Part shown: positions 44,102 through 52,445 of the stretch, in pieces
Layout of the letters: each line of letters begins with the position of its first letter
Position numbering within the stretch: position 1 is the stretch's first letter
Origin: Planctomycetota bacterium
Lineage (GTDB): Bacteria > Planctomycetota > UBA1135 > GCA-002686595
DNA length: 64,000 nt
NCBI GenBank assembly: GCA_016795325.1
Contig: JAEUHY010000036.1
Coordinates: 186,001 to 250,000 of the forward strand
Direction: 5' to 3'
Made by a program: the position numbers and the translations under genes
Notes under the pieces: generated by a model
The model's database searches: none
Told to the model about the DNA's origin: nothing
Seen by the model: only the letters and a program-made list of their open reading frames with translations

Positions 44102-45925
44102 TCAAGGTGCGACGGTGAAGATCAACCCACCGCTGAGGGAAGTGGTCTTCGGCGCGGGCGGATCGCGGAACCAGCCCTGGGCCCAGACCGTGTCGCCGCC
44201 GACGAACGGCTGACCGAGTGCGACGGGGTTGGCCGCGAGGAATCCGTTCCAGTCTTCGCTCAACACGCCGTTGCAACTCGCGGACGTGCCGCCCGAGTTG
44301 TGCGTCGACATGCGTTGCGTCGGCGCCTTCACGCACAAGTAGCTCGTTCCACCCGGAGCCCACGGCGTGGCGATCGGACCGTCGAGGCCATAGAAGAGCA
44401 GCCCCGCGCGCTGGCCGTCGACGTTCGTGACGGCGAGCGTGAATCCCGAGCCCGAGGTGGCGCTGGCGACGCCGCTCGCGGAGATCGACGGCGCGCAGCC
44501 GTTGCTCGACGTGCCCGCGGTACAGAAGGTCTGGGTGATCGAGGTCCCGCGCGTGCGAACGAAGATGTCGGGCGCGAAGTTGATGTCGACCAGCATGAGG
44601 TTGGTCGCAAACGACGCGAACGCGACCGAGCTTCCGTCGGCGCTGATGGCCGGGTTCTCGCTCGAGGAGCTGCCTTGCACGCCGCTGTTGTTCTTGCTGA
44701 CGAGCGTGGTCACGCCCGTTTGCCGGTCGCGCACGAAAATGTCCTGGAAGTTGAACGCTTGCACGTCGAGCGGGTCGAGGTTGGTCGCGTACGAATCGAA
44801 CGCGACGTAACGACCGTCGCGGCTGATCGAACCGTGGCTGCTGCCGGTGCTGACCGATGGCCCGACGGTGACGGCTTGCGCGCCGCTGCTGCTGACGTTG
44901 ACGCGCTCGGCGCGGCCCGTTTGACGATCGCGCACGAACACGTCGCGCACGCCGTTCGTGTCGTTGGGCACGACCACGGTCGAGTCGGATTCGTAGGCGA
45001 CGAAACGTCCGTCGCCACTGATCGACGGCTCGTAGCTGTCGCAGGCTTCTCCCGAGATCAGCGTGCACACGCTGATCCACTCCGACGTCGCGGTCTGACG
45101 GTCACGCACGTAGACCTGCGAGGTGAAGGTCGTGTCGAAACTCGTCGGCGCGAGCCCGCCTGCGAGCGAGGCGAAAGCGACGTAGCGCCCGTCGTCGCTG
45201 ATCGACGGTTGCCCGCTGTGGTGGTTGTTGTTGGGCAGTCCGCTCAAGTTCGGGCTTACCCACTCGGTCGTCCCGAGCTGGCGGTCGCGCACGAAGATGT
45301 CCCCGACCGCGATGGTCTTGGATGGGATCCAGTTGGTCGCGACCGACTCGAAGGCGACGAAACGACCGTCGGCGCTGATCGAAGGTCGTTGACTGTGGTC
45401 GTTCGCCTGCACGCCGCCGTTCCACAGGCTGACGAGTTCCGTCGTGCCCGTCAGGCGATCGTGCACGAAGACGTCGCGCTGGTTGTTGGCGTCGCCGGCG
45501 ACGAGATTCGTCGCATCGGAGTCGAACGCCACGAAGCGGCCGTCGACACTGATCGACGGCATGCGGCTCGCGCCATTGCCGTACACGCCGGCGTTCGAAA
45601 CGCTGACACACTCGGTCGTGCCAAGCACGTTGTCGCGCACGAAGACGTCGCTCCAGAAGCCGGCGTCACCGGGGGTGAGGTTGGAGGATTCGGAGTGGAA
45701 CGCCACGAAGCGTCCGTCGCCGCTGATGTAGTGATCCGAGGGTGAATTGCCCCAGTAGCTGTTGCCGTTGCCCTGCGCACCGGCGCTCGAGAGGCTCGCG
45801 CACTGCGTCGTGCCGTTGTCGGAGCCTTTCACCGTCACGGCCAGCCCAGCGGCGACGATGGCCGAGGCGAGAACGCGCGAGGGACGCGAATGCAGCTTGC
45901 TGTCGAACCTTGTTTGAGACGTCAT
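44102..45925 (-). CDS. Secreted TolB/PD40-type propeller protein with shared C-terminal domain
   Basis: The 607-residue protein has a signal region (VLASAIVAAGLAVTVKG, about residues 18-34). Blades run from about residue 45 to 460 with repeated SGDGRFVAFHSESSNLTPGD, SVDGRFVAFDSDATNLVAGD, SADGRFVAFESVATNWI and DVFVRDRQTG motifs, eight to nine in all. The last 140 residues are the shared domain (TFCTAGTSSNGC ... AGLLFYGLDGP ... YLCVKAPTQR ... WAQGWFRDPP), the clearest match to the 60783 protein. It is paralogous to the 38535 and 52446 proteins. The stop lies close to the small frame at 43685-43834. Confidence 0.85.
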   Translation of the reverse strand: MTSQTRFDSKLHSRPSRVLASAIVAAGLAVTVKGSDNGTTQCASLSSAGAQGNGNSYWGNSPSDHYISGDGRFVAFHSESSNLTPGDAGFWSDVFVRDNVLGTTECVSVSNAGVYGNGASRMPSISVDGRFVAFDSDATNLVAGDANNQRDVFVHDRLTGTTELVSLWNGGVQANDHSQRPSISADGRFVAFESVATNWIPSKTIAVGDIFVRDRQLGTTEWVSPNLSGLPNNNHHSGQPSISDDGRYVAFASLAGGLAPTSFDTTFTSQVYVRDRQTATSEWISVCTLISGEACDSYEPSISGDGRFVAYESDSTVVVPNDTNGVRDVFVRDRQTGRAERVNVSSSGAQAVTVGPSVSTGSSHGSISRDGRYVAFDSYATNLDPLDVQAFNFQDIFVRDRQTGVTTLVSKNNSGVQGSSSSENPAISADGSSVAFASFATNLMLVDINFAPDIFVRTRGTSITQTFCTAGTSSNGCAPSISASGVASATSGSGFTLAVTNVDGQRAGLLFYGLDGPIATPWAPGGTSYLCVKAPTQRMSTHNSGGTSASCNGVLSEDWNGFLAANPVALGQPFVGGDTVWAQGWFRDPPAPKTTSLSGGLIFTVAP

Positions 45926-46356
45926 GGCTTGCGGTGCCCCAGCTGGGGTCGGTCAATCGACGCGAGCCGGCGTCGTCGCGGTGGCCTCGGAAGGCGAGCG
46001 CCACCCTGGTGCACGCAATCGAGTTGGCTTGGAGATCAACCACCTTGCCGTTCTCGGAAGAACTTCGCGCTTCCAAACTCCACGCTCCGCGGCCCCTCCG
46101 CGCCTCGAGCGGCTCGCCAACCTGCTCGACGCGGCCTGCGCTGAACCCCTGGCGCCGCGGAGCGGAGCGGCACACAGCGAGCCGGGCAGCGGCGGCGGGC
46201 GCGGCGCGCGCGTCGCGTGGCGCGAGCGCCGCGCCGTCCTGGATGGACGCGGCGGAGAGCTCGGCGAAGAGCGACGCGTCGTGCTCGGCACGTCCGTCGA
46301 TGCGCTACGCCGCCGGGCGTCGAGCCCCGTCGATCGCCGCACGCCTCGTTGGATGC
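45926..46356. other. 431-bp gap, nothing recognised
   Basis: This region separates the PD40 gene from the haem-binding gene, both on the minus strand. It should hold the PD40 gene promoter. No credible gene, repeat copy or terminator was seen. Open frames here are GC-driven. Confidence 0.4.
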
Positions 46357-46821
46357 CTAGTCGCTGTCTGCCCCGTCAGCGCGCCCCTCGGCCGCCGCTT
46401 CGCCGCCGAACGTGGCGACGAGGCCGTCGATCAGCTCGCGCTTCTCAGCGGGCGAGAGCCGCGCGTGGGCGTGCAGCGGCAGGTAGAACCACGGCGGCAT
46501 CTCGCCTTCGGCCAGCACCTCGGCCGCTTCCTCCGCTTCACCGCGCGCGCCCTCCGAGAAATTGAGCGCCGCGCGCCCCTCGTCGACGTCGCGTTGCACG
46601 AGCCACGACACCGGCGCGACGTTCGTGTACCACGGCCACTCGGTCTCGTTGCTGTGGCAGTCGAAACAGGTGCGCGCAGCAAGCTCGCGCGTGCGCGGCG
46701 AATTCCAACGCGGCTCGTTCCGCGTCGGCGGGTTGGTGTGCCCGCGACCGTAGGGGACCAGCTGGATGGCGAGCAGGACGACCAGCGTGGCGAGCAGGAG
46801 GCGGCGCAGGAGCTTCTTCAT
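46357..46821 (-). CDS. Haem-binding domain protein (Haem_bd family, CxxCH)
   Basis: The ATG at 46821 is preferred over upstream in-frame starts because it begins a signal anchor (MKKLLRRLLLATLVVLLAIQ). The 154-residue product then reads LVPYGRGHTNPPTRNEPRWN, CFDCHSNETEWPWYTNVAPV (CxxCH haem c site at residues 52-56), SWLVQRDVDEGRAALNFSEG and GEMPPWFYLPLHAHARLS, matching the Haem_bd/DUF-type small cytochrome family in order and spacing. A Met in GEMPP or a nearby His could serve as distal ligand. It is probably periplasmic and membrane-tethered, with an electron-transfer role. Complete; no redox partner gene is adjacent. Confidence 0.85.
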   Translation of the reverse strand: MKKLLRRLLLATLVVLLAIQLVPYGRGHTNPPTRNEPRWNSPRTRELAARTCFDCHSNETEWPWYTNVAPVSWLVQRDVDEGRAALNFSEGARGEAEEAAEVLAEGEMPPWFYLPLHAHARLSPAEKRELIDGLVATFGGEAAAEGRADGADSD

Positions 46822-47557
46822 GTGGATTGAGCCTGGGGAAACGAGTCGGAGGGAAACCGCTGGTCGTCCGCCATAGCGAATAGCGCGCCACGCATCGCTC
46901 GCGACGAGCCAAGCGCAGCCCACAGGCGTCGATCGGGCTCAGCCCTTCGTGCGAGGGCCCCAACACTCCTCCGCCGCCGGCTCTGCGCGTTGCGCGGATT
47001 GCATTCGTTGCAAGCGGCGTGTCGGAACTGCGGTGCTCAGCCGTTCGTGTGGGTGGATGAGGTTCGCGCGGCGCGCTGGATGCGTTCGAGCTCGCCGCGC
47101 ATCACTCCACCGAACGTGCGCAGCCACCACCTTTCGTACCAGCGACGAGGCTCGTACCTCGACAACCCGCGCGCCACGTCCCGAATCGCCCAAGCGCGCG
47201 CTGCCCGCAGCGAGCTGTCCACGCGCAACTCGAGGCGCGCGCGACGTCCCTTCGCTTGGGTCTCGCGGCCTTCTGCGCGACGAGGCGCCTGGTTCCCCGC
47301 GGCACGTGCTCGCGGCGCGCGTCGGCGCCGGAGGGCTCCTGCCTGCGCACGACGTTCACCGCCCAGCGAGGCCCGCGCTGGCTCTGGCGCCACTTGACGG
47401 CTCGGCGCCCCGCAGCGAGCCGCCACCTCGCGATCGACGGCCGCCGCCTGCGACGGAACGCATCCGATCTGGTTTCCATCCGCCCGTGCGAGCAAGTTGG
47501 GGCCGAACCGAACGCTCGCGGCGCGCGCGCCGGAGTGAACGTAGGATCCACGAGGCG
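46822..47557. other. Gap with ISL3-like transposase remnant and a short-box repeat copy
   Basis: On the minus strand at about 47040-47250 the frame encodes LELRVDSSLRAARAWAIRDV, ARGLSRYEPRRWYERWWLRT and FGGVMRGELERIQRAARTSS, which resembles the C-terminal part of ISL3-type transposases (alanine/tryptophan-rich helix, RWY...W, then I-x-x-AAR). It stops at 47037 and has no catalytic N-terminal part. A short-box repeat copy (CCACTTGACGGCTCGGCGCC ... CCTCGCGATCGACGGCCG) lies at 47389-47480, about 80 bases before the next gene. Confidence 0.45.
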
Positions 47558-48292
47558 ATGAGCGCGGCGGCGAACAACGCACAGAGCGATGCGACGACAG
47601 AGCACAGTCGTTGGCGCCGAGCACGGCGTTTCGTGCTGCGCGCGCTGCTCGTCGTGCTCGCGCCGTTGGCACTCTGGGGCCTCGCCGCGCTCACGCTGCC
47701 GCGCATCAGCGTGAACGGCGACTGGGCGCCGCCGACGAGCGGCATCGAAGTTGGCGTGCTCTCCAACGGAGTGCACACCGACTTCGTGTTGCCGGTGCGC
47801 GCCGCGAACGTCGACTGGGCGCAGTTCCTTGCCCTCGACGAGCTCCACGGCCCGCAGTCGGGCCTTGAGTGGGTCGCGGTCGGCTGGGGCGATCGGCGCT
47901 TCTACCTCGAGACGCCGACCTTCGCGGATCTGAAGGCGAGTACGGCGTTCGCTGCGCTGAGCGGCATCGGCAGCACGGCGTTGCACGTCACTTGGCTCGA
48001 CTACGGACCGTACTCCGCTGAAAACGCGCGCTCTTTCGTGCTCAGTGAAGCGCAGTACGTCGCACTGTGCGAGTACGTGCGCTCTTCGTTCGCTCGCGAC
48101 GCCGCGTTGCTTCCGCGCCGCATCGAGCACCCCGGCTACACGCCGCTCGATCACTTCTACGAAGCCGTGGGCAGCTACAGCGCGATCCGCACCTGCAACG
48201 AGTGGACGGGCGCTGGCCTGCGGCTCGCCGGCGTGCGCGCGGGAGTCTGGACGCCGTTCGCCGGCGACGTGCTGCGCCCGTTGCCGCGCTAG
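47558..48292 (+). CDS. TIGR02117/DUF2459-family protein
   Basis: The ATG at 47558 gives 244 residues with a basic N-terminus and one membrane helix (FVLRALLVVLAPLALWGLAA). The exported part contains the family signature VGVLSNGVHTDFVLPVRAAN, LEWVAVGWGDRRFYLETPTF, TALHVTWLDYGPYSAENARS, YVALCEYVRSSF and SYSAIRTCNEWTGAGLRLAG. The conserved HTD, His/Tyr and TCNEW positions, including a Cys near the C-terminus, have been noted as a possible active site in this family (an NlpC/papain-like arrangement is plausible), but no activity is established. Membrane-anchored, facing the periplasm. The longer open frame upstream is repeat DNA. Confidence 0.85.
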   Translation: MSAAANNAQSDATTEHSRWRRARRFVLRALLVVLAPLALWGLAALTLPRISVNGDWAPPTSGIEVGVLSNGVHTDFVLPVRAANVDWAQFLALDELHGPQSGLEWVAVGWGDRRFYLETPTFADLKASTAFAALSGIGSTALHVTWLDYGPYSAENARSFVLSEAQYVALCEYVRSSFARDAALLPRRIEHPGYTPLDHFYEAVGSYSAIRTCNEWTGAGLRLAGVRAGVWTPFAGDVLRPLPR

Positions 48293-48681
48293 CGGCCGCA
48301 CGCGGATTCCTGCGGCAAAGCGCTGGTTGTCCGCGTCGTTCCGGGGAAGCGGCAGCCGAGCGCACGCGGGCGAGAGCGAGAGCCGCGTGTCGCTCCGGCG
48401 AAGAGCCGCGACCAGCTGCACAGACTGGAGTACTGTCCGACGCCGCGGCGGCCCGCTTCCGAGCCGAACGCCGAATCGAGTCGACGCGCGGCTCGCGGCA
48501 AACATCCGAGTTGCGCCAACATCTCGGCGGGTTTCGGCGTTGCAGCGCGCCGATCTCCTCCGCAGTCGTCTCCGCGCCCGTCTCCGCACTCGCCACCGCA
48601 CTCGCCTCCGCACTCGTCCACGCGCTCGCCAAAACAGTCGGCGCGCCGCTCCCTGCGCCGCCAGCTTCCCCATCCACGCCC
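48293..48681 (+). repeat. Gap with a 12-bp tandem repeat before the secreted-protein gene
   Basis: Six imperfect 12-base units (consensus GTCTCCGCACTC) run from 48556 to 48627, ending 54 bases before the ATG at 48682. They are in frame with the downstream gene and would read as four-residue repeats (SAPV-SALA-TALA-SALV-HALA) if translation began upstream. The rest of the gap is featureless. Confidence 0.55.
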
Positions 48682-50064
48682 ATGCAAACACTCCTCCTCG
48701 CCGCGCTCTGTCTGCCGACGCTCTCGACAGCCGCGCAAGATCCGCTGCCGCGTTGGGACGAAGCCACGCTCGTCATCGGCGACAAACAGCTCGCCCTCGG
48801 GCGCAGCGCGCCGCCGCCGGAGCGAGAGATTGCAGTCCAAGCGCCGAGCGGTTGGACGGACGCCGATACTCGGCTCGTCTCGCTGCTCCAACTCGGCGGT
48901 GAAGCGCAGCGTTCCGTGGCGCTCGTCCGACGCGCGGGCGCGCTGGAGTTGTGCGGCGGCCCGAACAACAGCGCTCCGCAGTGGCGCATCGCACTCGAGT
49001 CACTCGCACCGCTCGCCGAGGACCAAGCGTTCCTACTCGCGCCGCGCTATCCCGAACGCGCCTCGGGCGAGCTCGCGCCCCTCGCACGTTGCGGCGGCGA
49101 TGTGCTCGCGTTGAGCGGTTCGCGCGGCCATCTGGTGCGCGTCGATCCGAGCAGCGGCGCCGTGCGCGCGCGGCTCGACGCACCGTGGGAGATCCAGCGC
49201 GGCTTCATCGGTCCCAGCGTGTGGCAAGTGCAACTGCAACGTTTCGGCTCCAACGACTTGCTGTTCGAGGACCTCTCCGCGGAACAACTCGCCGCACAGC
49301 GCCGCAGCTTCGAACAGCGCGTCGTCGGCTGGCTGGTCGGCGGCCCGCTCGTGAGCGGCGAGCGCGTCTACCTCGCCGTCGCGCACGCAGCGCCCGGCGA
49401 TTGGGTCGCGCAGCGCGCCGACGTTTCGATCCTCGAGCTGACCGACATGCTCGTTCCGATCTCGCTCACGCCGCTGCCGGCGAACACGGCCCCCGCGGCC
49501 GTCGCCGCGCCCGGCGGCGGCGTCGTTTGGGCGCTGAACGGCGGAGGCTTCGTGAACATCGCAGCTACGTCGTCGGCAGAGCACTACGCGATGGGCCCGG
49601 GCTCGTTCGCGCGCCGCGCGAACGTGCGCTGGCTGCGCGGCGCGCCGCTCGAGCTTCCGAGCTTCTTTCTCCTCATGGATCGGCCCGACGATCCGGTGCT
49701 ATTCACCGACGCCGTCGCGCTGCGCACCGGACGACCCTATCTGCCGAAGTCAGCGACCGCGGAGCTTCGTCTGCCGCTCGAAGTGACGGCGCTAGCGAGC
49801 GGCGCGCGCGCGCGTGCGGAGCTTCGTGTGCCGATCTCGAGCACTCCCGCGGCCCCGACGACGAACTTCATCGGCCACGGAGAAGGCTCGTTCGAAGTGC
49901 TCGGCGCGCGCATCGCGGGCGTCACTGCACTCGAGATCGTCGAGACCAAGTCTGCAGCGCGCGGCGAACGCTTGGTGTTCACCGTTGTCGATACGAACGG
50001 CGCGCACCAACTCCACGCTCCTGAGGGTGCGCTCGAAGCGCTCGCAGCGAGCGCCATGCGCTGA
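48682..50064 (+). CDS. Secreted protein of unknown function
   Basis: The ATG at 48682 begins a clear signal peptide (MQTLLLAALCLPTLSTAAQD) and gives 460 residues. The frame is open far upstream, but that part has no signal and contains the tandem repeat. The mature protein has no recognised domain; strand-rich stretches (LVSLLQLGGEAQRSVALVRR, GGVVWALNGGGFVNIAATSS) suggest a beta-propeller-like or jelly-roll fold. It is the first gene of a three-gene run (70 bp, then a 4-bp overlap) ending in a predicted hydrolase, so it may act on the same extracellular substrate. Confidence 0.7.
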   Translation: MQTLLLAALCLPTLSTAAQDPLPRWDEATLVIGDKQLALGRSAPPPEREIAVQAPSGWTDADTRLVSLLQLGGEAQRSVALVRRAGALELCGGPNNSAPQWRIALESLAPLAEDQAFLLAPRYPERASGELAPLARCGGDVLALSGSRGHLVRVDPSSGAVRARLDAPWEIQRGFIGPSVWQVQLQRFGSNDLLFEDLSAEQLAAQRRSFEQRVVGWLVGGPLVSGERVYLAVAHAAPGDWVAQRADVSILELTDMLVPISLTPLPANTAPAAVAAPGGGVVWALNGGGFVNIAATSSAEHYAMGPGSFARRANVRWLRGAPLELPSFFLLMDRPDDPVLFTDAVALRTGRPYLPKSATAELRLPLEVTALASGARARAELRVPISSTPAAPTTNFIGHGEGSFEVLGARIAGVTALEIVETKSAARGERLVFTVVDTNGAHQLHAPEGALEALAASAMR

Positions 50065-50134
50065 GCGGCGCCCCAAAAGTGGGAAGCGTGCGGCGCGCGA
50101 CGCTGCTCGCGCGGGCGCCTAGACTGGGCCCGCA

Positions 50135-50914
50135 ATGGAGGCGCGGAGCGCAAACGCAGACACGGACGGCGGGCGCTTCGGATTCGAGCTCGCGCCGCGT
50201 TTGTTCGAGTGGGTCCGGCCCTGGGCGAGCGCGCTCGACATCCGCTGCGGCTCGTTGCCGCCGCCGCCCAACCCTCCCTTCGAGGCGAGTCTGTATCCGT
50301 TCACGACGCTCACCAAGCTCGACTACGAGGGCTATCCGAACTTCCGCGACAAGCGCTTGGAAGCGAGCCTCTCGCTCGCGCCGCAGGGCTGGTACGTCGG
50401 CTACGAGGACGGAGAGTTCGTGCGCGCGACGAGCTTCACGCCGGGCCGCCGGCTGCAGTGGACGCTGGAGTTCGAGCTGATCAACGCGACGCACACCGAC
50501 ACCTTTCTCGAGTTCGTGGTCGAGCCCAATCCTCGCGCGGGGCAATACGAAGGTCCGGACCGCGCACGCTGTTCGACGCGCGCGCTCGGCGAAGTCTGGA
50601 GCGGACCCCGCCGCGGTGTGGCGCAGTTCGAAGTGCTCGCGATCGACGCGCAGCGCTTCCAAGTCAACGGTCGGCTCCACGTGCAACTCGAGGCCGGGCG
50701 CGAGCTCGCGCGCACGCTCGCCGTGCCGCTCCTGACCCAGCGCTACTCCGCGCGGCGCGACGACGCGCTGTGGCAACTGCGCTGGCGCATCGATCGGCTC
50801 GCCAACCTGGAGCGCTACGACGGCGCGTTTCAGGCGCGCCTGGACCCGCGCGACAACGGCCCCGAACGCGAGCTGCGCGTGCTGCGCGCGAGCTTCGCAG
50901 GCAGCGCGCCGTGA
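50135..50914 (+). CDS. Unknown protein in hydrolase cluster
   Basis: A 259-residue protein starting at ATG 50135, without signal peptide or membrane helix. It is rich in Trp, Tyr and charged residues (PFTTLTKLDYEGYPNFRDKR, LQWTLEFELINATHTDTFLE, RYSARRDDALWQLRWRIDRL), suggesting a beta-sandwich with amphipathic helices. No family recognised. Its stop overlaps the start of the next gene (GTGA), so translation is coupled to the predicted alpha/beta hydrolase. A structural or regulatory partner of that enzyme is a reasonable guess. Confidence 0.65.
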   Translation: MEARSANADTDGGRFGFELAPRLFEWVRPWASALDIRCGSLPPPPNPPFEASLYPFTTLTKLDYEGYPNFRDKRLEASLSLAPQGWYVGYEDGEFVRATSFTPGRRLQWTLEFELINATHTDTFLEFVVEPNPRAGQYEGPDRARCSTRALGEVWSGPRRGVAQFEVLAIDAQRFQVNGRLHVQLEAGRELARTLAVPLLTQRYSARRDDALWQLRWRIDRLANLERYDGAFQARLDPRDNGPERELRVLRASFAGSAP

Positions 50915-52191
50915 GCGACGCACGCGAAACCGCGCTCAGCGCCGAGAACGCCTTCACGACGGTGCGCTTCAGCGACCGTTCGAAGTTCGGCGCGGCGCGC
51001 ATCTGGCTGCCCGATCGCTCGCGCTTCGATCCGGGCGCGAAGGACGGCTGGCCCGTCGTCATCCGGCTCCACGGCGGCAACGGCAACGACCAAGGCAACC
51101 TCGACCCGAAGGGCAACACGACGCTGCAGGCGCTGCGCAGCCAGCTCGGCGCCGTCGTCGTGTCGATCAACTGGCAGGACAACGGCTTCTACGAGCCGGG
51201 CGGCCAGGACCCGCGCGCGTTGTTCTTCCCCGATGGGCTGCTCGAACCGGCGCTCATCACGCCGTGGTTGCTCGCGCGACGGCGCGACGCCGCGCTGTTC
51301 GGCGACGACGGCTTCATCACGGACGATCCACGGCGCATCGCGTTGTACGGCGTATCCGACGGCGGTTGGCGCGCGGCGCTGCTCGCGTACGGCAACTGGC
51401 GTGCGAACGGCGTGGTGCTGAGGCAGCCCGACGTCCTGATCGCCACGCAGGGCCACTTCGATCTCGAGCACTTCTGGATGAGCGAGCCCGTGGATGCGCT
51501 GCGCGGTTGGAGCGTGGCGCGCGACACGCAGGCCGGCGCGGAGACGATCGAGCTCGCGGGCGGCGCCGGAACGTGGCGCGTCGGACACGAACTCGTGTTC
51601 GAAGGCCACCGCGATGAGCAGCACCTCGTGCTGGCCAGCGACGATTCCGGCTTGCGGATCTGGCCCGCGCTGCGCGAGGACGTGCCGCAGGGCGTCCCCG
51701 TCACCGCACGCGACAACGGTCTCTCGAAGTACGCCAAGGGCGGCTATTCGTGGGCGGGCGCGCCGCTGTTCCGCGCGGGCGGCGCGCTGAACTGGGCCAA
51801 CTTCCCGGTCGCGACCAAGCGCGCGGCGTCCTTGTGGCCGCTGATCGAACGCAGCAACCGTCGCGTCGAAAAGGTGCTCCCGCTGCTGCTCTACCCGCCC
51901 GCCGAGCGTTTCATCACCAACGATGACGACGTGCTTTCGGGCTGGAAAACGTGGCTGAACAGCGTGGGCGCCAACCCGCGCTACAAGAATCTGCACAGCG
52001 AGGCGAACGCGTTCGCGTTGGCGGGTTTGCTCGCGGGTCTGGGCCACACGCAGGGCGTCGGAGCGCACGATCGGTGCCTGCTGCGCGCAGGCGGGCCGCG
52101 GAGCAACCCGGACGCGTCGACGCGCTTCAGCGTCGACGGCGTCACACCGGATGCGGCAGTCGTCGAGTTCCTGCTCAACCACGGTTGGTGA
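50911..52191 (+). CDS. Predicted alpha/beta hydrolase
   Basis: A GTG start overlapping the previous stop gives 426 residues. The N-terminal half has esterase-like features: WPVVIRLHGGNGNDQGN supplies an oxyanion-hole HGG, and RIALYGVSDGGWRAALLAYG supplies a GxSDG nucleophile elbow with candidate Ser. The middle contains a strand-rich insert (GAGTWRVGHELVFEGHRDEQ). The acid and His partners could not be placed with confidence. No signal peptide is seen, unlike the first gene of the cluster. The family is close to PHB-depolymerase/feruloyl-esterase-type serine hydrolases; substrate unknown. A 26-base stretch at its 3' end is duplicated at about 54648. Confidence 0.7.
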   Translation: MSDARETALSAENAFTTVRFSDRSKFGAARIWLPDRSRFDPGAKDGWPVVIRLHGGNGNDQGNLDPKGNTTLQALRSQLGAVVVSINWQDNGFYEPGGQDPRALFFPDGLLEPALITPWLLARRRDAALFGDDGFITDDPRRIALYGVSDGGWRAALLAYGNWRANGVVLRQPDVLIATQGHFDLEHFWMSEPVDALRGWSVARDTQAGAETIELAGGAGTWRVGHELVFEGHRDEQHLVLASDDSGLRIWPALREDVPQGVPVTARDNGLSKYAKGGYSWAGAPLFRAGGALNWANFPVATKRAASLWPLIERSNRRVEKVLPLLLYPPAERFITNDDDVLSGWKTWLNSVGANPRYKNLHSEANAFALAGLLAGLGHTQGVGAHDRCLLRAGGPRSNPDASTRFSVDGVTPDAAVVEFLLNHGW

Positions 52192-52192
52192 G

Positions 52193-52210
52193 GCGCCCGG
52201 CCGCGGGCGC
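52193..52210 (+). terminator. Possible weak terminator after the hydrolase gene
   Basis: A stem GCGCCCG (52193-52199)/CGGGCGC (52204-52210) with a 4-base loop lies directly after the hydrolase stop and is followed by GTCGTTTCC. The T-run is only three bases, so this may be a pause or rho-assisted site. Confidence 0.3.
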
Positions 52211-52347
52211 GTCGTTTCCTCGGCCCCCGTGCTGCCAATGAAGCGCCTCAGCGCGACCTCACATCGAGGCCGGCCTTGCTCATCTCAGCCGCTCGCTCGC
52301 CGGGACGCGCGTCGAGAAGGCGCCGGACGACGATGTGACCAAGCAGC

Positions 52348-52432
52348 CCACTTGACGGATCAGCGCCCCACGGTGAGCCTCTACCTCGCGGTCGAAGACG
52401 GCAGCCTCCGGCGGAAGGCCCCGCCTCGTCGC
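52348..52432 (+). repeat. Short-box repeat copy before the third PD40 gene
   Basis: A well-preserved copy of the dispersed box (CCACTTGACGGATCAGCGCC ... ACCTCGCGGTCGAAGACGGC then AGCCTCCGGCGGAAGGCC). It ends immediately before the ribosome-binding site of the PD40 gene at 52446, so it must form part of that gene's promoter or leader region. Confidence 0.65.
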
Positions 52433-52445
52433 AGAGGAAGTGTTC

